From the NCBI RefSeq assembly GCF_013409365.1, contig NZ_JACCBA010000001.1:186001-250000 (forward strand): a stretch of DNA of 64,000 nucleotides. Direction: 5' to 3'. The DNA is from Actinomadura luteofluorescens (lineage in GTDB: Bacteria > Actinomycetota > Actinomycetes > Streptosporangiales > Streptosporangiaceae). Every line of letters starts with the position of its first letter. The stretch's first letter is position 1. Below are positions 1-9,035 of this stretch, in pieces. Made by a program: the position numbers and the translations under genes. The notes under the pieces are model-generated. The model saw only the letters and a program-made list of their open reading frames with translations. It searched no databases and was not told the origin of the DNA.

Positions 1-603
1 GCGGCGCGGCCAGAACGCCACCGTCATCCGCTCCAGCCGCCGCGCCGAGCGGTCGGGCCCCAGCATCCGGTGGTGGTGCAGCGACTCCTCGGCGTACCCG
101 CGCGGCGCCAGCATGACCGGGACGGGCGAGTCGTGCAGGAGCTGGTCGGCGGTGCTGCCGATGGCGATCCGGCCGCGGCGGCCTCCCGGCGCCGAGCCGA
201 TGACGACGAGGTCGGCGCCCACCTCCCGCGCGGCCTCGATGAGGCCGCGCCCGCTGCCCCGGTGGGCGCGCACCCGCAGGTCCAGCTCCGAGCGCGGCAC
301 CTGGAGCTCGCCGAGCCGCGCGGCGGCCCCGGCCAGTGCCTCCTCCGCCTGCCCCCTGAGGTAGGCGACCCATTCGGCGTCGACCGAGGCGGGGCTGCGC
401 GCGGGCCAGGGGGGCGGATGGACGTTGACGACCGTCAGCGGCGCGAGCCGGCTCGACCGGTCCGCCGACCGGATCAGCGCGGCCAGGGCCAGGGCGTCGT
501 CGCCGCGATCGTCGGGCGAGTACCCGACGACCACGCGCAGCCCGTTCGGTCCCCCGCCCCCCGGCTCGCCGCCGCGCGGTTCGGTGCCGTTCGGTTCACT
601 CAT
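1..603 (-). CDS. Universal stress protein, UspA family (C-terminal end off the left edge)
   Basis: Cytoplasmic stress protein of the UspA fold; the 201 N-terminal codons are visible. A Usp domain covers about residues 21-168. It starts with strand LRVVVGYSPDD and ends with the nucleotide-loop region near 135-151, where glycines are followed by GST and then DQLLHDSPVPVML, as in ATP-binding Usps. The segment after it (MTVAFWP) may begin a second Usp domain beyond the edge. The ATG overlaps the permease stop by 8 nt (ATGAGTGA), so it is probably translated by coupling as the last gene of the arginine deiminase operon. Linking it to low-oxygen or starvation survival is inference from that context. 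Confidence 0.85.
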   Translation of the reverse strand, partial: MSEPNGTEPRGGEPGGGGPNGLRVVVGYSPDDRGDDALALAALIRSADRSSRLAPLTVVNVHPPPWPARSPASVDAEWVAYLRGQAEEALAGAAARLGELQVPRSELDLRVRAHRGSGRGLIEAAREVGADLVVIGSAPGGRRGRIAIGSTADQLLHDSPVPVMLAPRGYAEESLHHHRMLGPDRSARRLERMTVAFWPRR

Positions 604-2062
604 GCGGGCTCCCTCCGATGGGCCCTGCGTTGCGGACGGCCAGGCGCGAATGGCGGCGGCCGTAAAGGAAGTAGGCGGCCAGGCCGACCGCGGTCCAGAT
701 CGCGAAGACGGTCCAGGTGACACCGCCGAGCCCGACCATCAGGTACACGCACAGTGCGATGCCGAGCAGCGGCGTCACCGGGTACAGCGGCGCCCGGAAG
801 CTGCGCGGAAGCTCCGGCCGGGTGCGGCGCAGGATGATCACGCCGACGCTGACCAGGGCGAACGCGAACAGCGTCCCGATGCTGGTGGCGTCGACCAGCC
901 GGCCGAGCGGGATCACCGCGGCGAGGAGCGCGATGAACGCCGCCACGATGACGGTGTTGGCGACCGGCACGCGGCGCCGCGGGCTCACCTTCTGGAAGAC
1001 GTGCGGGACGAGCCCGTCCCGCGACATCGCGAACAGGATGCGCGTCTGCCCGTACATGACGGTGAGCACGACGCTGGCGATGGCGATCACGGCGCCCAGC
1101 GACAGGACCACCGACGGCCACGCCCGCCCGCTCACCGAGTCCAGCACCTGCGCCAGGGAGGCCTCGGAGCCGCTGAGCGAGAACCGCGTCCAGTGCATGG
1201 CGCCGACCGCGGCGAGCCCGACCAGGACGTAGAGGGCGGTCACGATGGCCAGCGAGAAGATGATCGCCAGGGGCAGGTCCCGGCGCGGGTTCCGGGCCTC
1301 CTCGCCGGCGGTGGAGGCGGCGTCGAAGCCGATGTAGGAGAAGAACACCTTGGAGCCCGCCGCGCTGATGCCCGCCCACCCCATCGGCGCGAACGGGGCC
1401 ATGTTCCCCGCCCGGAAGGCCGTGAAGGCGATCGCGCAGAAGAACAGCAGCACGCCGATCTTGAGGAACACCATGACCGTGTTCGCGGCGGCGCTCTCGG
1501 ACGTGCCGCGCAGCAGCAGCACCGTGGCGAACAGCACCACGATCACCGCGGGAACGTTGACCAGGCCGCCCTCCCCCGGCGGGTTGCTGATCTGCGCCGG
1601 GATCGTGAAGCCCGCCGCGCCGTCGAGGAAGGCGTTGAGGTAGGAGCCCCAGCCGACCGCGACGGCCGACACCGACACGGCGTACTCCAGCAGCAGGCAC
1701 CAGCCGCAGACCCACGCGACCAGCTCGCCCAGCGTCGCGTAGGCATAGGAGTAGGACGAGCCGGACACGGGGATGGTGCCGGCCAGCTCGGCGTACGACA
1801 GCGCCGAGAACAGGGCGGTGACGGCGGCGAGGACGAACGACAGCACCACGGCGGGCCCGGCCAGCGGGACCGCCTCGCCGAGGACGACGAAGATGCCGGT
1901 GCCGAGGGTCGCGCCGACGCTGAACAGGGTGAGCTGGAGCAGGCTCATCGTGCGCCTCAGCTCACCGCCCTCGCCGTGCCCGCCCTCGGCGACGATGAGG
2001 TCGACGGGCTTGGTCCGCAGCAGGCTGCGCGCGAAGCCCTCCGGCGCGCTCCCCGCGGTCAC
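596..2062 (-). CDS. APC-superfamily cationic amino-acid permease
   Basis: A 488-residue inner-membrane transporter of the amino acid-polyamine-organocation superfamily, CAT/YfnA-like. The N-terminus has the RTKPVD and LRRTMSLLQL signature, then GATLGTGIFVVLGE (helix 1 substrate loop) and about 12 hydrophobic segments. FFSYIGFDAASTAGEEARNP is the typical helix-6 region. Start chosen at GTG 2062, which overlaps the arcC stop (GTGA). Its place after arcA-arcB-arcC suggests arginine uptake or arginine/ornithine exchange, the job of ArcD elsewhere, but this protein is not of the usual ArcD subtype. Family certain, substrate inferred. Confidence 0.85.
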   Translation of the reverse strand: MTAGSAPEGFARSLLRTKPVDLIVAEGGHGEGGELRRTMSLLQLTLFSVGATLGTGIFVVLGEAVPLAGPAVVLSFVLAAVTALFSALSYAELAGTIPVSGSSYSYAYATLGELVAWVCGWCLLLEYAVSVSAVAVGWGSYLNAFLDGAAGFTIPAQISNPPGEGGLVNVPAVIVVLFATVLLLRGTSESAAANTVMVFLKIGVLLFFCAIAFTAFRAGNMAPFAPMGWAGISAAGSKVFFSYIGFDAASTAGEEARNPRRDLPLAIIFSLAIVTALYVLVGLAAVGAMHWTRFSLSGSEASLAQVLDSVSGRAWPSVVLSLGAVIAIASVVLTVMYGQTRILFAMSRDGLVPHVFQKVSPRRRVPVANTVIVAAFIALLAAVIPLGRLVDATSIGTLFAFALVSVGVIILRRTRPELPRSFRAPLYPVTPLLGIALCVYLMVGLGGVTWTVFAIWTAVGLAAYFLYGRRHSRLAVRNAGPIGGSPHE

Positions 2063-2994
2063 AGGGTGCTCGCCAGCGGCCAGGTGGCGTTCGGGGTGAC
2101 GATCGTCCCCGCGGTCCCCTCCAGGATGCGCTCGCACTGGTCGAGCATCCCGATCGCGGCCATGTCGCCCGTCCGCTCGACGAAGCCCACCGCCGCCTCG
2201 ACCTTCGGGCCCATCGACCCGGCGGGGAAGTCCTCGCCGCGCAGCTCGTACGGCGTCGTGTGGGTGATCTCCTCCTGCCGCGGCGTGCCGAAGCCGCGCA
2301 TCACGCGGGGCACGTCGGTGAGGATGAGCAGTGCGTCGGCGTCCATGCTCTCGGCGAGGACGGCCGCGGTGAGGTCCTTGTCGACCACCGCCTCGACGCC
2401 CTCCAGCCGCCCCACGTCGTTGCGGAAGACCGGGACGCCTCCGCCGCCCGCGCACACCACCACCGTGCCGAGCCGGACCAGCTCCCTGATCAGCCGCGTC
2501 TCGATCACCCGCTGCGGCCGCGGGGACGGCACCACGCGGCGCCAGCGGTCGCCGTCGGGCCGGACCGTCCAGCCGTACTCGGCGGCGAGCTTCTCCGCCT
2601 CCTCCCGCTCGTAGACCTGGCCGACGAACTTGGTGGGGTTCTGGAACGCCGGGTCCACCGCCGACACCAGCGTCTGGTTGATCATCGCCATCACCTGGCG
2701 GCCGGGCAGCGCGTTCTGCAGCGCCTGGAGCATCCAGTAGCCGATCATGCCCTGGGTCTCGGCGCCGATCGTGTCCAGCGGGTAGGGCCGGGTCAGGTTC
2801 GGGTCGTTGACGCTCTCCAGCGCCAGCACCCCGACCTGCGGGCCGTTCCCGTGCGTGATGATCAGCTCGTGCCGCTCGGCGAGCGGCGCCAGCGACCGCA
2901 CGGCCCGGTCGACGTTCGCGCGCTGGAGCTCGGCGTCGGGCGTCTGCCCCCGCTTGACCAGCGCGTTCCCTCCGAGCGCGACGACCACGCGCAT
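2059..2994 (-). CDS. arcC: Carbamate kinase
   Basis: A 311-residue amino-acid-kinase-fold enzyme that transfers phosphate from carbamoyl phosphate to ADP, giving ATP, CO2 and ammonia: the energy-yielding last step of the arginine deiminase pathway. Visible hallmarks are ALGGNAL near residues 6-12, ITHGNGPQVG, the NPTKFVGQVYE segment of the protruding subdomain, CAGGGGVPV and the ADALLILTDV phosphate-site region. Start at ATG 2994 is backed by a strong purine-rich Shine-Dalgarno (GGAGGGGGAGA). Arc proteins upstream and permease downstream fit one operon. Its linkage with arginine deiminase argues for a catabolic carbamate kinase. Confidence 0.93.
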   Translation of the reverse strand: MRVVVALGGNALVKRGQTPDAELQRANVDRAVRSLAPLAERHELIITHGNGPQVGVLALESVNDPNLTRPYPLDTIGAETQGMIGYWMLQALQNALPGRQVMAMINQTLVSAVDPAFQNPTKFVGQVYEREEAEKLAAEYGWTVRPDGDRWRRVVPSPRPQRVIETRLIRELVRLGTVVVCAGGGGVPVFRNDVGRLEGVEAVVDKDLTAAVLAESMDADALLILTDVPRVMRGFGTPRQEEITHTTPYELRGEDFPAGSMGPKVEAAVGFVERTGDMAAIGMLDQCERILEGTAGTIVTPNATWPLASTL

Positions 2995-3023
2995 GCGTTC
3001 TCCCCCTCCCCGGCGGCCCCCGC

Positions 3024-4025
3024 TCAGCCGAGCGTCGCCACCATGACCGCCTTGATCGTGTGCATCCGGTTCTCGGCCTCGTCGAAGACGATCGACGCCT
3101 CGGACTCGAACACCTCGTCGGTGACCTCCAGGGCGTCCAGGCCGGTCCTGCGGTAGATCTCCTCCCCCACGGCCGTCCCCCGGTCGTGGAACGCCGGCAG
3201 GCAGTGCATGAACCTGGCGGCCGGGTTGCCCGTCGCCCGCATGACCTCGGCGTTGACCTGGTAGGGCCTGAGCAGCGCGATCCGCTCGTCCCACACCTCG
3301 GCCGGCTCGCCCATCGACACCCACACGTCGGTGATGACGAAGTCGGCTCCGCGCACGCCGTCCGCGACGTCCTCGGTGACGGTGACGCTCGCGCCCGTCC
3401 CGGCCGCGACCGCGCGGGACGGCCCGAGGACCGTCTCCTCGTCGGGCCAGAGGCCGCGCGGGGCGACGATGCGGACGTCCATCCCGAGCAGCGCCCCGGC
3501 CGCCACGTAGGAATGCCCCATGTTGTTGCGCGCGTCGCCCAGGTAGGCGTACGTGACCTCACGCAGCGGCCTGCCGCCGTGCTCGCGCATGGTGAGCATG
3601 TCGGCGAGCATCTGCGTCGGGTGCCACTCGTCGGTCAGGCCGTTCCACACGGGGACGCCCGCGTGCTCGGCCAGTTCCTCGATGCGCCTCTGGCTGGACC
3701 CCCGGTACTCGATGCCGTCGTACATCCGCCCGAGGACGCGCGCCGTGTCCTTCATCGACTCCTTGTGGCCGATCTGCGTCCCGGTGGGGTCGAGGTAGGT
3801 GACGTGGGCGCCCTGATCGTGCGCGGCGACCTCGAACGCGCAGCGGGTGCGGGTGGAGGTCTTCTCGAAGATGAGCGCGATGTTCTTGCCCGTCAGCGCC
3901 TGCGTCTCCGTCCCGCCGCGCTTGGCGGCCTTCAGGTCGGCCGCCAGGTCGAGGAGGTGCCCGAACTCGCCGGGCGTGAGGTCGAGCTCCTTCAGCAGGC
4001 TGCGCCCGCGCAGGCCGGCCGCCAT
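3024..4025 (-). CDS. arcB: Ornithine carbamoyltransferase (catabolic, by context)
   Basis: A 333-residue cytoplasmic transcarbamylase. In this operon it would run in the phosphorolytic direction, splitting citrulline into ornithine and carbamoyl phosphate. The carbamoyl-phosphate loop STRTR is at 57-61, HCLPA with the catalytic Cys at 274-278, and FHDRGT follows. Length is normal. Its ATG shares one base with the arcA stop (TGATG), so translation is coupled; arcC follows after 29 nt. Sequence alone does not separate catabolic ArcB from anabolic ArgF; the position between arcA and arcC decides the call. Confidence 0.92.
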   Translation of the reverse strand: MAAGLRGRSLLKELDLTPGEFGHLLDLAADLKAAKRGGTETQALTGKNIALIFEKTSTRTRCAFEVAAHDQGAHVTYLDPTGTQIGHKESMKDTARVLGRMYDGIEYRGSSQRRIEELAEHAGVPVWNGLTDEWHPTQMLADMLTMREHGGRPLREVTYAYLGDARNNMGHSYVAAGALLGMDVRIVAPRGLWPDEETVLGPSRAVAAGTGASVTVTEDVADGVRGADFVITDVWVSMGEPAEVWDERIALLRPYQVNAEVMRATGNPAARFMHCLPAFHDRGTAVGEEIYRRTGLDALEVTDEVFESEASIVFDEAENRMHTIKAVMVATLG

Positions 4026-5266
4026 CAGGCGTCCCGGACGAGCGGGCAGCTCATGCAGCGCGGGCCGCCGCGGCCCCGGCCGAGCTCGCTGCCGCGGATC
4101 GTGATCACCTCGACGCCGGCGCGGTCCAGGTGGTGGTTGCTCGTGGCGTTGCGCTCGTAGGCGATGACCACGCCGGGCGAGACGGCCAGCACGTTCGCGC
4201 CGTCGTCCCACTGCTCGCGCTCCGCGGCGAACACGTCCTGGGTGGGGGTGAGGACCCTGATGTCGTCCAGCCCGAGCGCCGCGGCGACCGCCCGGTGCAT
4301 GTCCTCCGCCGGATGGTCGGTGATCTTGAGTTCCTTCTCGGTGTCGCCGGGCTCCACGGTGTGGGACGGCAGCATGCCCATCCCCGCGTACTTGGTGAAC
4401 ACCCCGTGGTCGACCATCGTCATGACCGTGTCCAGGTGCATGAACGCCCGCTTGCGCGGCATCCGCAGGGCGACGATCCGGTCGCAGGAGCCCGCGGCGA
4501 ACAGCGACTGCGCCAGCATCTCCACGGCCTGCGGCTGCGTGCGCTCGCTCATCCCGACCAGCACGGCGCCGTTCCCGAGGACCAGCACGTCGCCGCCCTC
4601 CAGCGTCGCCGGCGCCATCGCGGTGCCGCGGTTCCACACGTGGTACCCGCCCTCGGCGGGCCGGTCGTAGCCGGTCGCGAACAGCGGGTGCCAGCGGTAC
4701 ACCGCCTCCATGTTCACCGTCTCGCGCATCCGGGCCTTCATGCGCATCGTGTTGATCGACACGCCGCCGTAGATCCAGCAGGACGTGTCGCGGGTGAACA
4801 GGTGGTTGGGCAGCGGCGGCAGGACGAACCCGTCCATGCCGATGGAGTGGAACGCGATGGACGCCGGCTCGGGCATCCGCTCCAGCATCTCCCGCTTGGT
4901 GATGCCGCCGATCAGGAACGCGGCCAGCTCCGCCACGTCCATGGCGTCGAAGCAGTTGCGGATCGCGTCGGTGGCCAGCGGGCCGAACCAGTGCGGGTCG
5001 ACCACCCTGTCGAGGATGTGCCGCCGCGCCTCGGGGATGCTCACGGTCTCGCCCAGCAGGTCGATCAGCAGGTGCGTCCGCACGCCCTGGGCGCGCAGTA
5101 CGTCCTCGAACTCCTCGTGCTCCTCCACCGCCCGCCTGACCCACAGCACGTCGTCGAACAGCAGCCCCGCGGCGTTGGAGGGGGTGAGCCGCTTCAGCGA
5201 CAGCTCGGGCCGGTGCAGCAGCACCTCCCGGAGCCGGCCGACCTCCGAATCGACGCGGAAAGCCAT
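4025..5266 (-). CDS. arcA: Arginine deiminase
   Basis: A 413-residue cytoplasmic guanidino-group hydrolase converting arginine to citrulline and ammonia. Family features: LFDDVLWV near the N-terminus, an FTRD loop with its Asp, the EGGDVLVL Glu region, [11 protein letters not shown] with the catalytic His, and the C-terminal [10 protein letters not shown], whose first Cys (about 404) is the expected nucleophile. Start chosen at ATG 5266 because GGAGG lies five bases upstream; the in-frame GTG at 5272 would sit inside that ribosome-binding site. First gene of the five-gene minus-strand operon, divergent from the ABC exporter. Confidence 0.94.
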   Translation of the reverse strand: MAFRVDSEVGRLREVLLHRPELSLKRLTPSNAAGLLFDDVLWVRRAVEEHEEFEDVLRAQGVRTHLLIDLLGETVSIPEARRHILDRVVDPHWFGPLATDAIRNCFDAMDVAELAAFLIGGITKREMLERMPEPASIAFHSIGMDGFVLPPLPNHLFTRDTSCWIYGGVSINTMRMKARMRETVNMEAVYRWHPLFATGYDRPAEGGYHVWNRGTAMAPATLEGGDVLVLGNGAVLVGMSERTQPQAVEMLAQSLFAAGSCDRIVALRMPRKRAFMHLDTVMTMVDHGVFTKYAGMGMLPSHTVEPGDTEKELKITDHPAEDMHRAVAAALGLDDIRVLTPTQDVFAAEREQWDDGANVLAVSPGVVIAYERNATSNHHLDRAGVEVITIRGSELGRGRGGPRCMSCPLVRDA

Positions 5267-5338
5267 CCCCACCTCCCCGGAGCCCGGCCACGGCGCCGCG
5301 GCTCCCCCAGATCGCGGATTCCCCCGGGCGCGGCGGCG

Positions 5339-5344
5339 AAACTA
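5339..5344 (-). promoter_or_regulatory. Candidate -10 box of the arc operon
   Basis: TAGTTT on the minus strand, about 70 nt before the arcA ATG, in the only A/T-rich patch of this divergent spacer. No good -35 is visible, and I found no DosR-like palindrome. Confidence 0.3.
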
Positions 5345-5428
5345 GATCGACTTCCACCGGGAGGGCTCGACCGCGGGCCTCGCGCGGAGACCGCCGGGAC
5401 CGGGCGCGGAGCTGTCCTGCCCCGGACC

Positions 5429-5434
5429 TAAACT
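5429..5434 (+). promoter_or_regulatory. Leaderless-type -10 box of the ABC exporter
   Basis: TAAACT ends 7 nt before ATG 5442, the spacing at which transcription would begin at the start codon. No Shine-Dalgarno precedes the ATG. Confidence 0.55.
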
Positions 5435-5441
5435 CGACACC

Positions 5442-6368
5442 ATGACACCCCCCGGAGACGGCGCGGTCGAACTGCACTCGCTCGCCAAGCGCTACGGCGC
5501 GGTGACGGCCGTGGACGGCCTGTCGCTCAGTGCCGCCCGGGGCGAGGTCACCGCGCTGCTCGGCCCGAACGGCGCCGGCAAGACCACCACGATCGAGATC
5601 TGCGAGGGGTTCCGGCGGGCCGACGCGGGCACCGTCCGCGTCCTCGGCCTCGACCCCGCCGCCGACGGGCGCGCCCTGCGCCCGCGGGTCGGGGTCATGC
5701 CGCAGTCCGGCGGCGTGCCGGGCACCGCCCGGGCCGGCGAGTTCCTGCGGCTCGTCGCCTCGTTCCACAGCGCGCCGCTCGACGCCTCCGCCCTGCTGGA
5801 GCGGCTCGGCCTCAGCGGGCACGCCCGCACCCCGTTCCGGCGGATGTCGGGCGGGCAGCAGCAGCGGCTCTCCCTCGCCGTCGCCGTGGTCGGGCGGCCC
5901 GAGCTGGTCTTCCTCGACGAGCCCACCACCGGGCTCGACCCCCAGGCCAGGCACGCCACCTGGGAGCTGATCGGCGAGCTGCGCGCCGCGGGGGTGTCGG
6001 TCGTGCTCACCACGCACAACATGGAGGAGGCCGAGCGCCTCTCCGACCACGTCGTGATCGTCGACGGCGGCGGGGTCGTCGCCCAGGGCACCCCCGAGGA
6101 GCTGACCGGCGCCGAGCGGCAGCTGCGGTTCCGCGCCCGCCCCGGCCTCGGCCTGGAGGAGCTGCTCGCGGCGCTGCCCGCCGGGAGCGCCGCCAAGGAG
6201 TCGCCCGCCGGGCACTACCTGATCGAGGCCGACGTCCGGCCCGAGCTGCTGGCCACGGTCACCGCCTGGTGCGCCTCGCACGGCGTCATGACCGAGGACC
6301 TGCGGATCGAGCGGCGCACGCTGGAGGACGTCTTCCTGGAACTCACCGGACGGGAGCTGCGCTCGTGA
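5442..6368 (+). CDS. ABC-2 type exporter, ATP-binding subunit
   Basis: A 308-residue cytoplasmic ATPase. Walker [11 protein letters not shown] lies near residue 42, the signature [10 protein letters not shown] near 135, Walker [14 protein letters not shown] near 155, and the switch His in [13 protein letters not shown]-terminal extension of about 90 residues ends in [15 protein letters not shown], typical of DrrA/NatA-like exporters. The downstream permease gene overlaps by 4 nt, making a two-subunit half-transporter. An exporter pair near ctaA is a context I recall from other actinobacteria; the substrate is unknown. Confidence 0.9.
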   Translation: MTPPGDGAVELHSLAKRYGAVTAVDGLSLSAARGEVTALLGPNGAGKTTTIEICEGFRRADAGTVRVLGLDPAADGRALRPRVGVMPQSGGVPGTARAGEFLRLVASFHSAPLDASALLERLGLSGHARTPFRRMSGGQQQRLSLAVAVVGRPELVFLDEPTTGLDPQARHATWELIGELRAAGVSVVLTTHNMEEAERLSDHVVIVDGGGVVAQGTPEELTGAERQLRFRARPGLGLEELLAALPAGSAAKESPAGHYLIEADVRPELLATVTAWCASHGVMTEDLRIERRTLEDVFLELTGRELRS

Positions 6369-7135
6369 CGACCCCGCTGGACCTCGCCCCCGCGCCGGGC
6401 GCCGCGCCGCTGCCGCGGATGATCCTCTCCCAGGCCGGCTACGAGTTCCGCGCCGTGCTGCGCAACGGCGAGCAGCTGCTGCTCACGCTGATCATCCCGG
6501 TGGTGCTGCTCGCGCTGTTCAGCGCCACGTCCCTGGTCGACCTCGGCGCGGGCCGCCGCGTCGACTTCCTCGCGCCCGGCATCCTCGCCCTCGCGGTGAT
6601 GTCCACCGCCTTCACCGGCCAGGCCATCGGCACGGGTTTCGAGCGGCGCTACGGCGTCCTCAAGCGGCTCGGCGCGACCCCGCTGCCGCGCGGCGGGCTC
6701 ATCGCCGCCAAGACGCTCAGCGTGGTCGCGGTCGAGGCCGTGCAGGCCGCCGTGGTCTGCGCGGTGGCGCTGGCGCTCGGCTGGCACCCGCACGGCGACC
6801 CCGCCTCGGTGGTCGTCCTGCTGCTGCTCGGCACCGCCGCGTTCAGCGGGTTCGGGCTGCTCATGGCCGGGACGCTGCGCGCCGAGGCCACCCTCGCCGC
6901 CGCCAACCTCGTCTACGTCCTGCTGCTCGCCCTCGGCGGCGTCGTCTTCCCTCTGGACCGGTTCCCCGGCGGGGTGCGGTCCGCCCTGGAGCTGCTGCCG
7001 ATCTCGGCGCTCTCCGACGGGCTGCGCCAGGTCCTCCAGCACGGCTCCGCCTTCCCGGGCAAGCCGCTGGCGGTCCTCGCCGTGTGGGCCGTCGCGGGCC
7101 TCGTCCTGGCCGCCCGCTTCTTCAGGTGGGAGTAG
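6365..7135 (+). CDS. ABC-2 type exporter, membrane subunit
   Basis: A 256-residue integral membrane protein with about six transmembrane helices, partner of the preceding ATPase. GTG 6365 overlaps the ATPase stop (GTGA). The [18 protein letters not shown] segment is characteristic of ABC-2 permeases of the drug/lipid exporter type, and the helices [20 protein letters not shown] and LSDGLRQVL follow in the usual order. Substrate unknown; a role near heme and cytochrome oxidase biogenesis would be guessed only from the nearby ctaA. Confidence 0.87.
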   Translation: MTTPLDLAPAPGAAPLPRMILSQAGYEFRAVLRNGEQLLLTLIIPVVLLALFSATSLVDLGAGRRVDFLAPGILALAVMSTAFTGQAIGTGFERRYGVLKRLGATPLPRGGLIAAKTLSVVAVEAVQAAVVCAVALALGWHPHGDPASVVVLLLLGTAAFSGFGLLMAGTLRAEATLAAANLVYVLLLALGGVVFPLDRFPGGVRSALELLPISALSDGLRQVLQHGSAFPGKPLAVLAVWAVAGLVLAARFFRWE

Positions 7136-7138
7136 CAC

Positions 7139-8089
7139 ATGGCCCTGTCTGAGGCACCCGGCTCGTTCGGCGGCGCTTCACGCGCCTCCCGGGCGCGGGC
7201 GCTGCCGTCGCGGCAGCTGTCGCTCGGGTCGGTTCCGCCGCCCGCGCTGATCCTGATGGGCATCATCTCCCTCCAGGTCGGGGCGGGCCTCGCCAAGCAC
7301 CTGTTCGACCGGCTGCCGCCGAGCGCCGTCGTGACGATGCGGCTGCTGACCTCGGCGATCGTGCTGGGGTTCCTCACCCGCAAGGCGCTGCGGACCGTCC
7401 TGCGCGACCACTCGCGCTCCAGCCTCGCGATCGCCGCCGTCTTCGGCCTGGCGCTGGCGCTGATGAACTTCTCGATCTACCAGTCGTTCTCGCGGATCCC
7501 GCTGGGCGTCGCGGTCACGATCGAGTTCCTCGGGCCGCTCCTGGTCTCGATCGTCGCCTCCCGGCGCCCCCGCGACGCGCTGTGGGTCGTGCTGGCGGGG
7601 GCCGGCGTCGTCCTGCTGGCCCGGGGCGGCGCCGGCGCGCTCGACCCGGTCGGCATCGCGTTCGCGCTGCTGGCGGGGGCGTGCTGGGCGGGCTACATCG
7701 TGCTCACCGCCGCGACCGGCCGGCGCTTCCCCGGCTCCACCGGCCTGGCGCTCGCCAGCGTCGTCGGGACCGTCGCCATCCTCCCGCTCGGGGTGGCGTC
7801 CGCGGGCTCCGCCCTGCTGGACCCGCGGCTGGTGCTGATCGGCCTCGGCGTCGGTCTGCTGTCGTCGGTGATCCCGTACTCGCTCGAACTGGAGGCGCTG
7901 CGGCGGATGCCCGCCCGCGTCTTCGGGATCCTCATGAGCCTGGAGCCCGCCGTGGCGGCGCTCGTCGGCGTGGCGCTGCTCGGCGAGATCCTCACGGGCC
8001 GCCAGTGGGTCGCGATCTGCTGCGTCATCGTCGCCTGCGCTGGCGCGACCCGGAGCCAGAAGGAGCCTCCCGGGGCGCCCGAGGCCTGA
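7139..8089 (+). CDS. EamA/DMT-family transporter (RhtA-like exporter)
   Basis: A 316-residue inner-membrane protein with ten predicted helices in two EamA repeats, after a 30-residue Ser/Arg-rich cytoplasmic leader. Motifs such as PLGVAVTIEFLGPL, GACWAGYIVLTAATGRRFPG and SLEPAVAALVGVALLGE match the RhtA/threonine-homoserine exporter branch. ATG 7139 is three bases after the ABC permease stop, with GGTGGGAG upstream, so it may be co-transcribed. Likely exports an amino acid or small metabolite; the exact substrate is not readable. Confidence 0.85.
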   Translation: MALSEAPGSFGGASRASRARALPSRQLSLGSVPPPALILMGIISLQVGAGLAKHLFDRLPPSAVVTMRLLTSAIVLGFLTRKALRTVLRDHSRSSLAIAAVFGLALALMNFSIYQSFSRIPLGVAVTIEFLGPLLVSIVASRRPRDALWVVLAGAGVVLLARGGAGALDPVGIAFALLAGACWAGYIVLTAATGRRFPGSTGLALASVVGTVAILPLGVASAGSALLDPRLVLIGLGVGLLSSVIPYSLELEALRRMPARVFGILMSLEPAVAALVGVALLGEILTGRQWVAICCVIVACAGATRSQKEPPGAPEA

Positions 8090-8160
8090 GCGGTGGCGGC
8101 CCCGTGTGGCAGCGTGGAAGGATCGAGACGTCGCGATCATCAAGCCGGAGAGGAGCCGCC

Positions 8161-8997
8161 GTGATCGGCCGGAGCGAGGACCAGGGAATTCCGCCCGAGT
8201 TCTTCGAGGCGGGGTCGGCGTCGTTCGTCGACTTCCTGCGCCTGCACTCCCCTGAGCTGCTGCCCGTCAACCGGGTGCCCGAGGGGGACGCGCCCGAGCT
8301 GCCGCACGGGACGACGGTCCTGGCGCTGACGTTCCCGGGCGGCGTCATGATGGCCGGCGACAGGCGCGCCACGCAGGGCCACCGCATCGCCTACCGCGAG
8401 CTCGACAAGGTGCAGCGCGCCGACGAGTACTCCGCCGTCGCCTTCGCGGGGACCGTCGGGCTTGCGCTGGAGATGGTCCGGCTGTTCCAGGTGGAGCTGG
8501 AGCACTACGAGAAGATGGAGACCGTCCCGCTGTCGCTGCCGGGCAAGGCCCGCCGCCTCGGCGCCGTGATCCAGGCCAACCTCGCGCAGGCCCTGCAGGG
8601 GCTCGCGGTCGTCCCGCTGTTCGCCGGCCTCGACCCCGGCTCCGGCGACGCGCGGATCTACACCTACGACATCACCGGCGCCCCGCAGGAGGCGCGCGGC
8701 TTCCACGCGGACGGCTCCGGCTCCCCGTACGCGACCGGTGCGCTGAAGAAGCTCTACCGCGACGACCTGTCCCTGGAGGACGCCGCCACCGTGTGCGTCC
8801 AGGCCCTCTACGACGCGGCCGACGACGACACCGCCACCGGCGGCCCCGACCCGGCCCGGCGCATCTACCCGACGATCGCGGTCGTCACCGCCGACGGCTA
8901 CCGGCGGCTGCCCGGCGAGCAGGTGGCGGCGATCAGCGAGGACGTCGTGCGCGGCCGGACCGAGCGGCCCGGCGGCCCCGTCGCGCCCCTGCGCTGA
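8161..8997 (+). CDS. prcB: 20S proteasome beta subunit (orphan copy)
   Basis: A 278-residue proteolytic subunit of the actinobacterial 20S proteasome. A propeptide of about 50 residues (including FVDFLRLHSPELLPV) ends at HG before Thr51, the predicted mature Thr1. The Asp17 and Lys33 equivalents are present (D67 in MMAGDRRATQG; K83 in RELDKVQ), as are HYEKME, the GSGS segment and LYDAADDDTATGGPD, so it should be active. Start GTG 8161 has GGAGAGGAG upstream. Unlike canonical loci, no prcA, pup, dop or mpa is adjacent; PolX follows. Probably a second beta-type gene, but the rest of the genome is not visible. Confidence 0.88.
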   Translation: MIGRSEDQGIPPEFFEAGSASFVDFLRLHSPELLPVNRVPEGDAPELPHGTTVLALTFPGGVMMAGDRRATQGHRIAYRELDKVQRADEYSAVAFAGTVGLALEMVRLFQVELEHYEKMETVPLSLPGKARRLGAVIQANLAQALQGLAVVPLFAGLDPGSGDARIYTYDITGAPQEARGFHADGSGSPYATGALKKLYRDDLSLEDAATVCVQALYDAADDDTATGGPDPARRIYPTIAVVTADGYRRLPGEQVAAISEDVVRGRTERPGGPVAPLR

Positions 8998-9023
8998 GCG
9001 CCGGAACCGTCGTACCCGGCTTC

Positions 9024-9029
9024 TAGACT
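9024..9029 (+). promoter_or_regulatory. Leaderless-type -10 box of polX
   Basis: TAGACT ends 6 nt before ATG 9036. No Shine-Dalgarno is present between the prcB stop and this ATG. Confidence 0.55.
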
Positions 9030-9035
9030 CGGCCC

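Noticed and set aside
425..2614. Very long open frame on the plus strand (and similar ones across the window)
   Set aside because: It lies antisense to the permease and arcC, has Arg/Gly/Asp-biased composition and no domains. High GC makes such shadow frames common.
596..3562. A 988-codon minus-strand frame joining OTC-region and permease sequence
   Set aside because: Only its permease part is real; the rest is out of frame with the clear arcC and arcB proteins.
5267..5441. Possible DosR-type hypoxia box upstream of arcA
   Set aside because: No GGGACTT-like palindrome could be found on either strand of the spacer.
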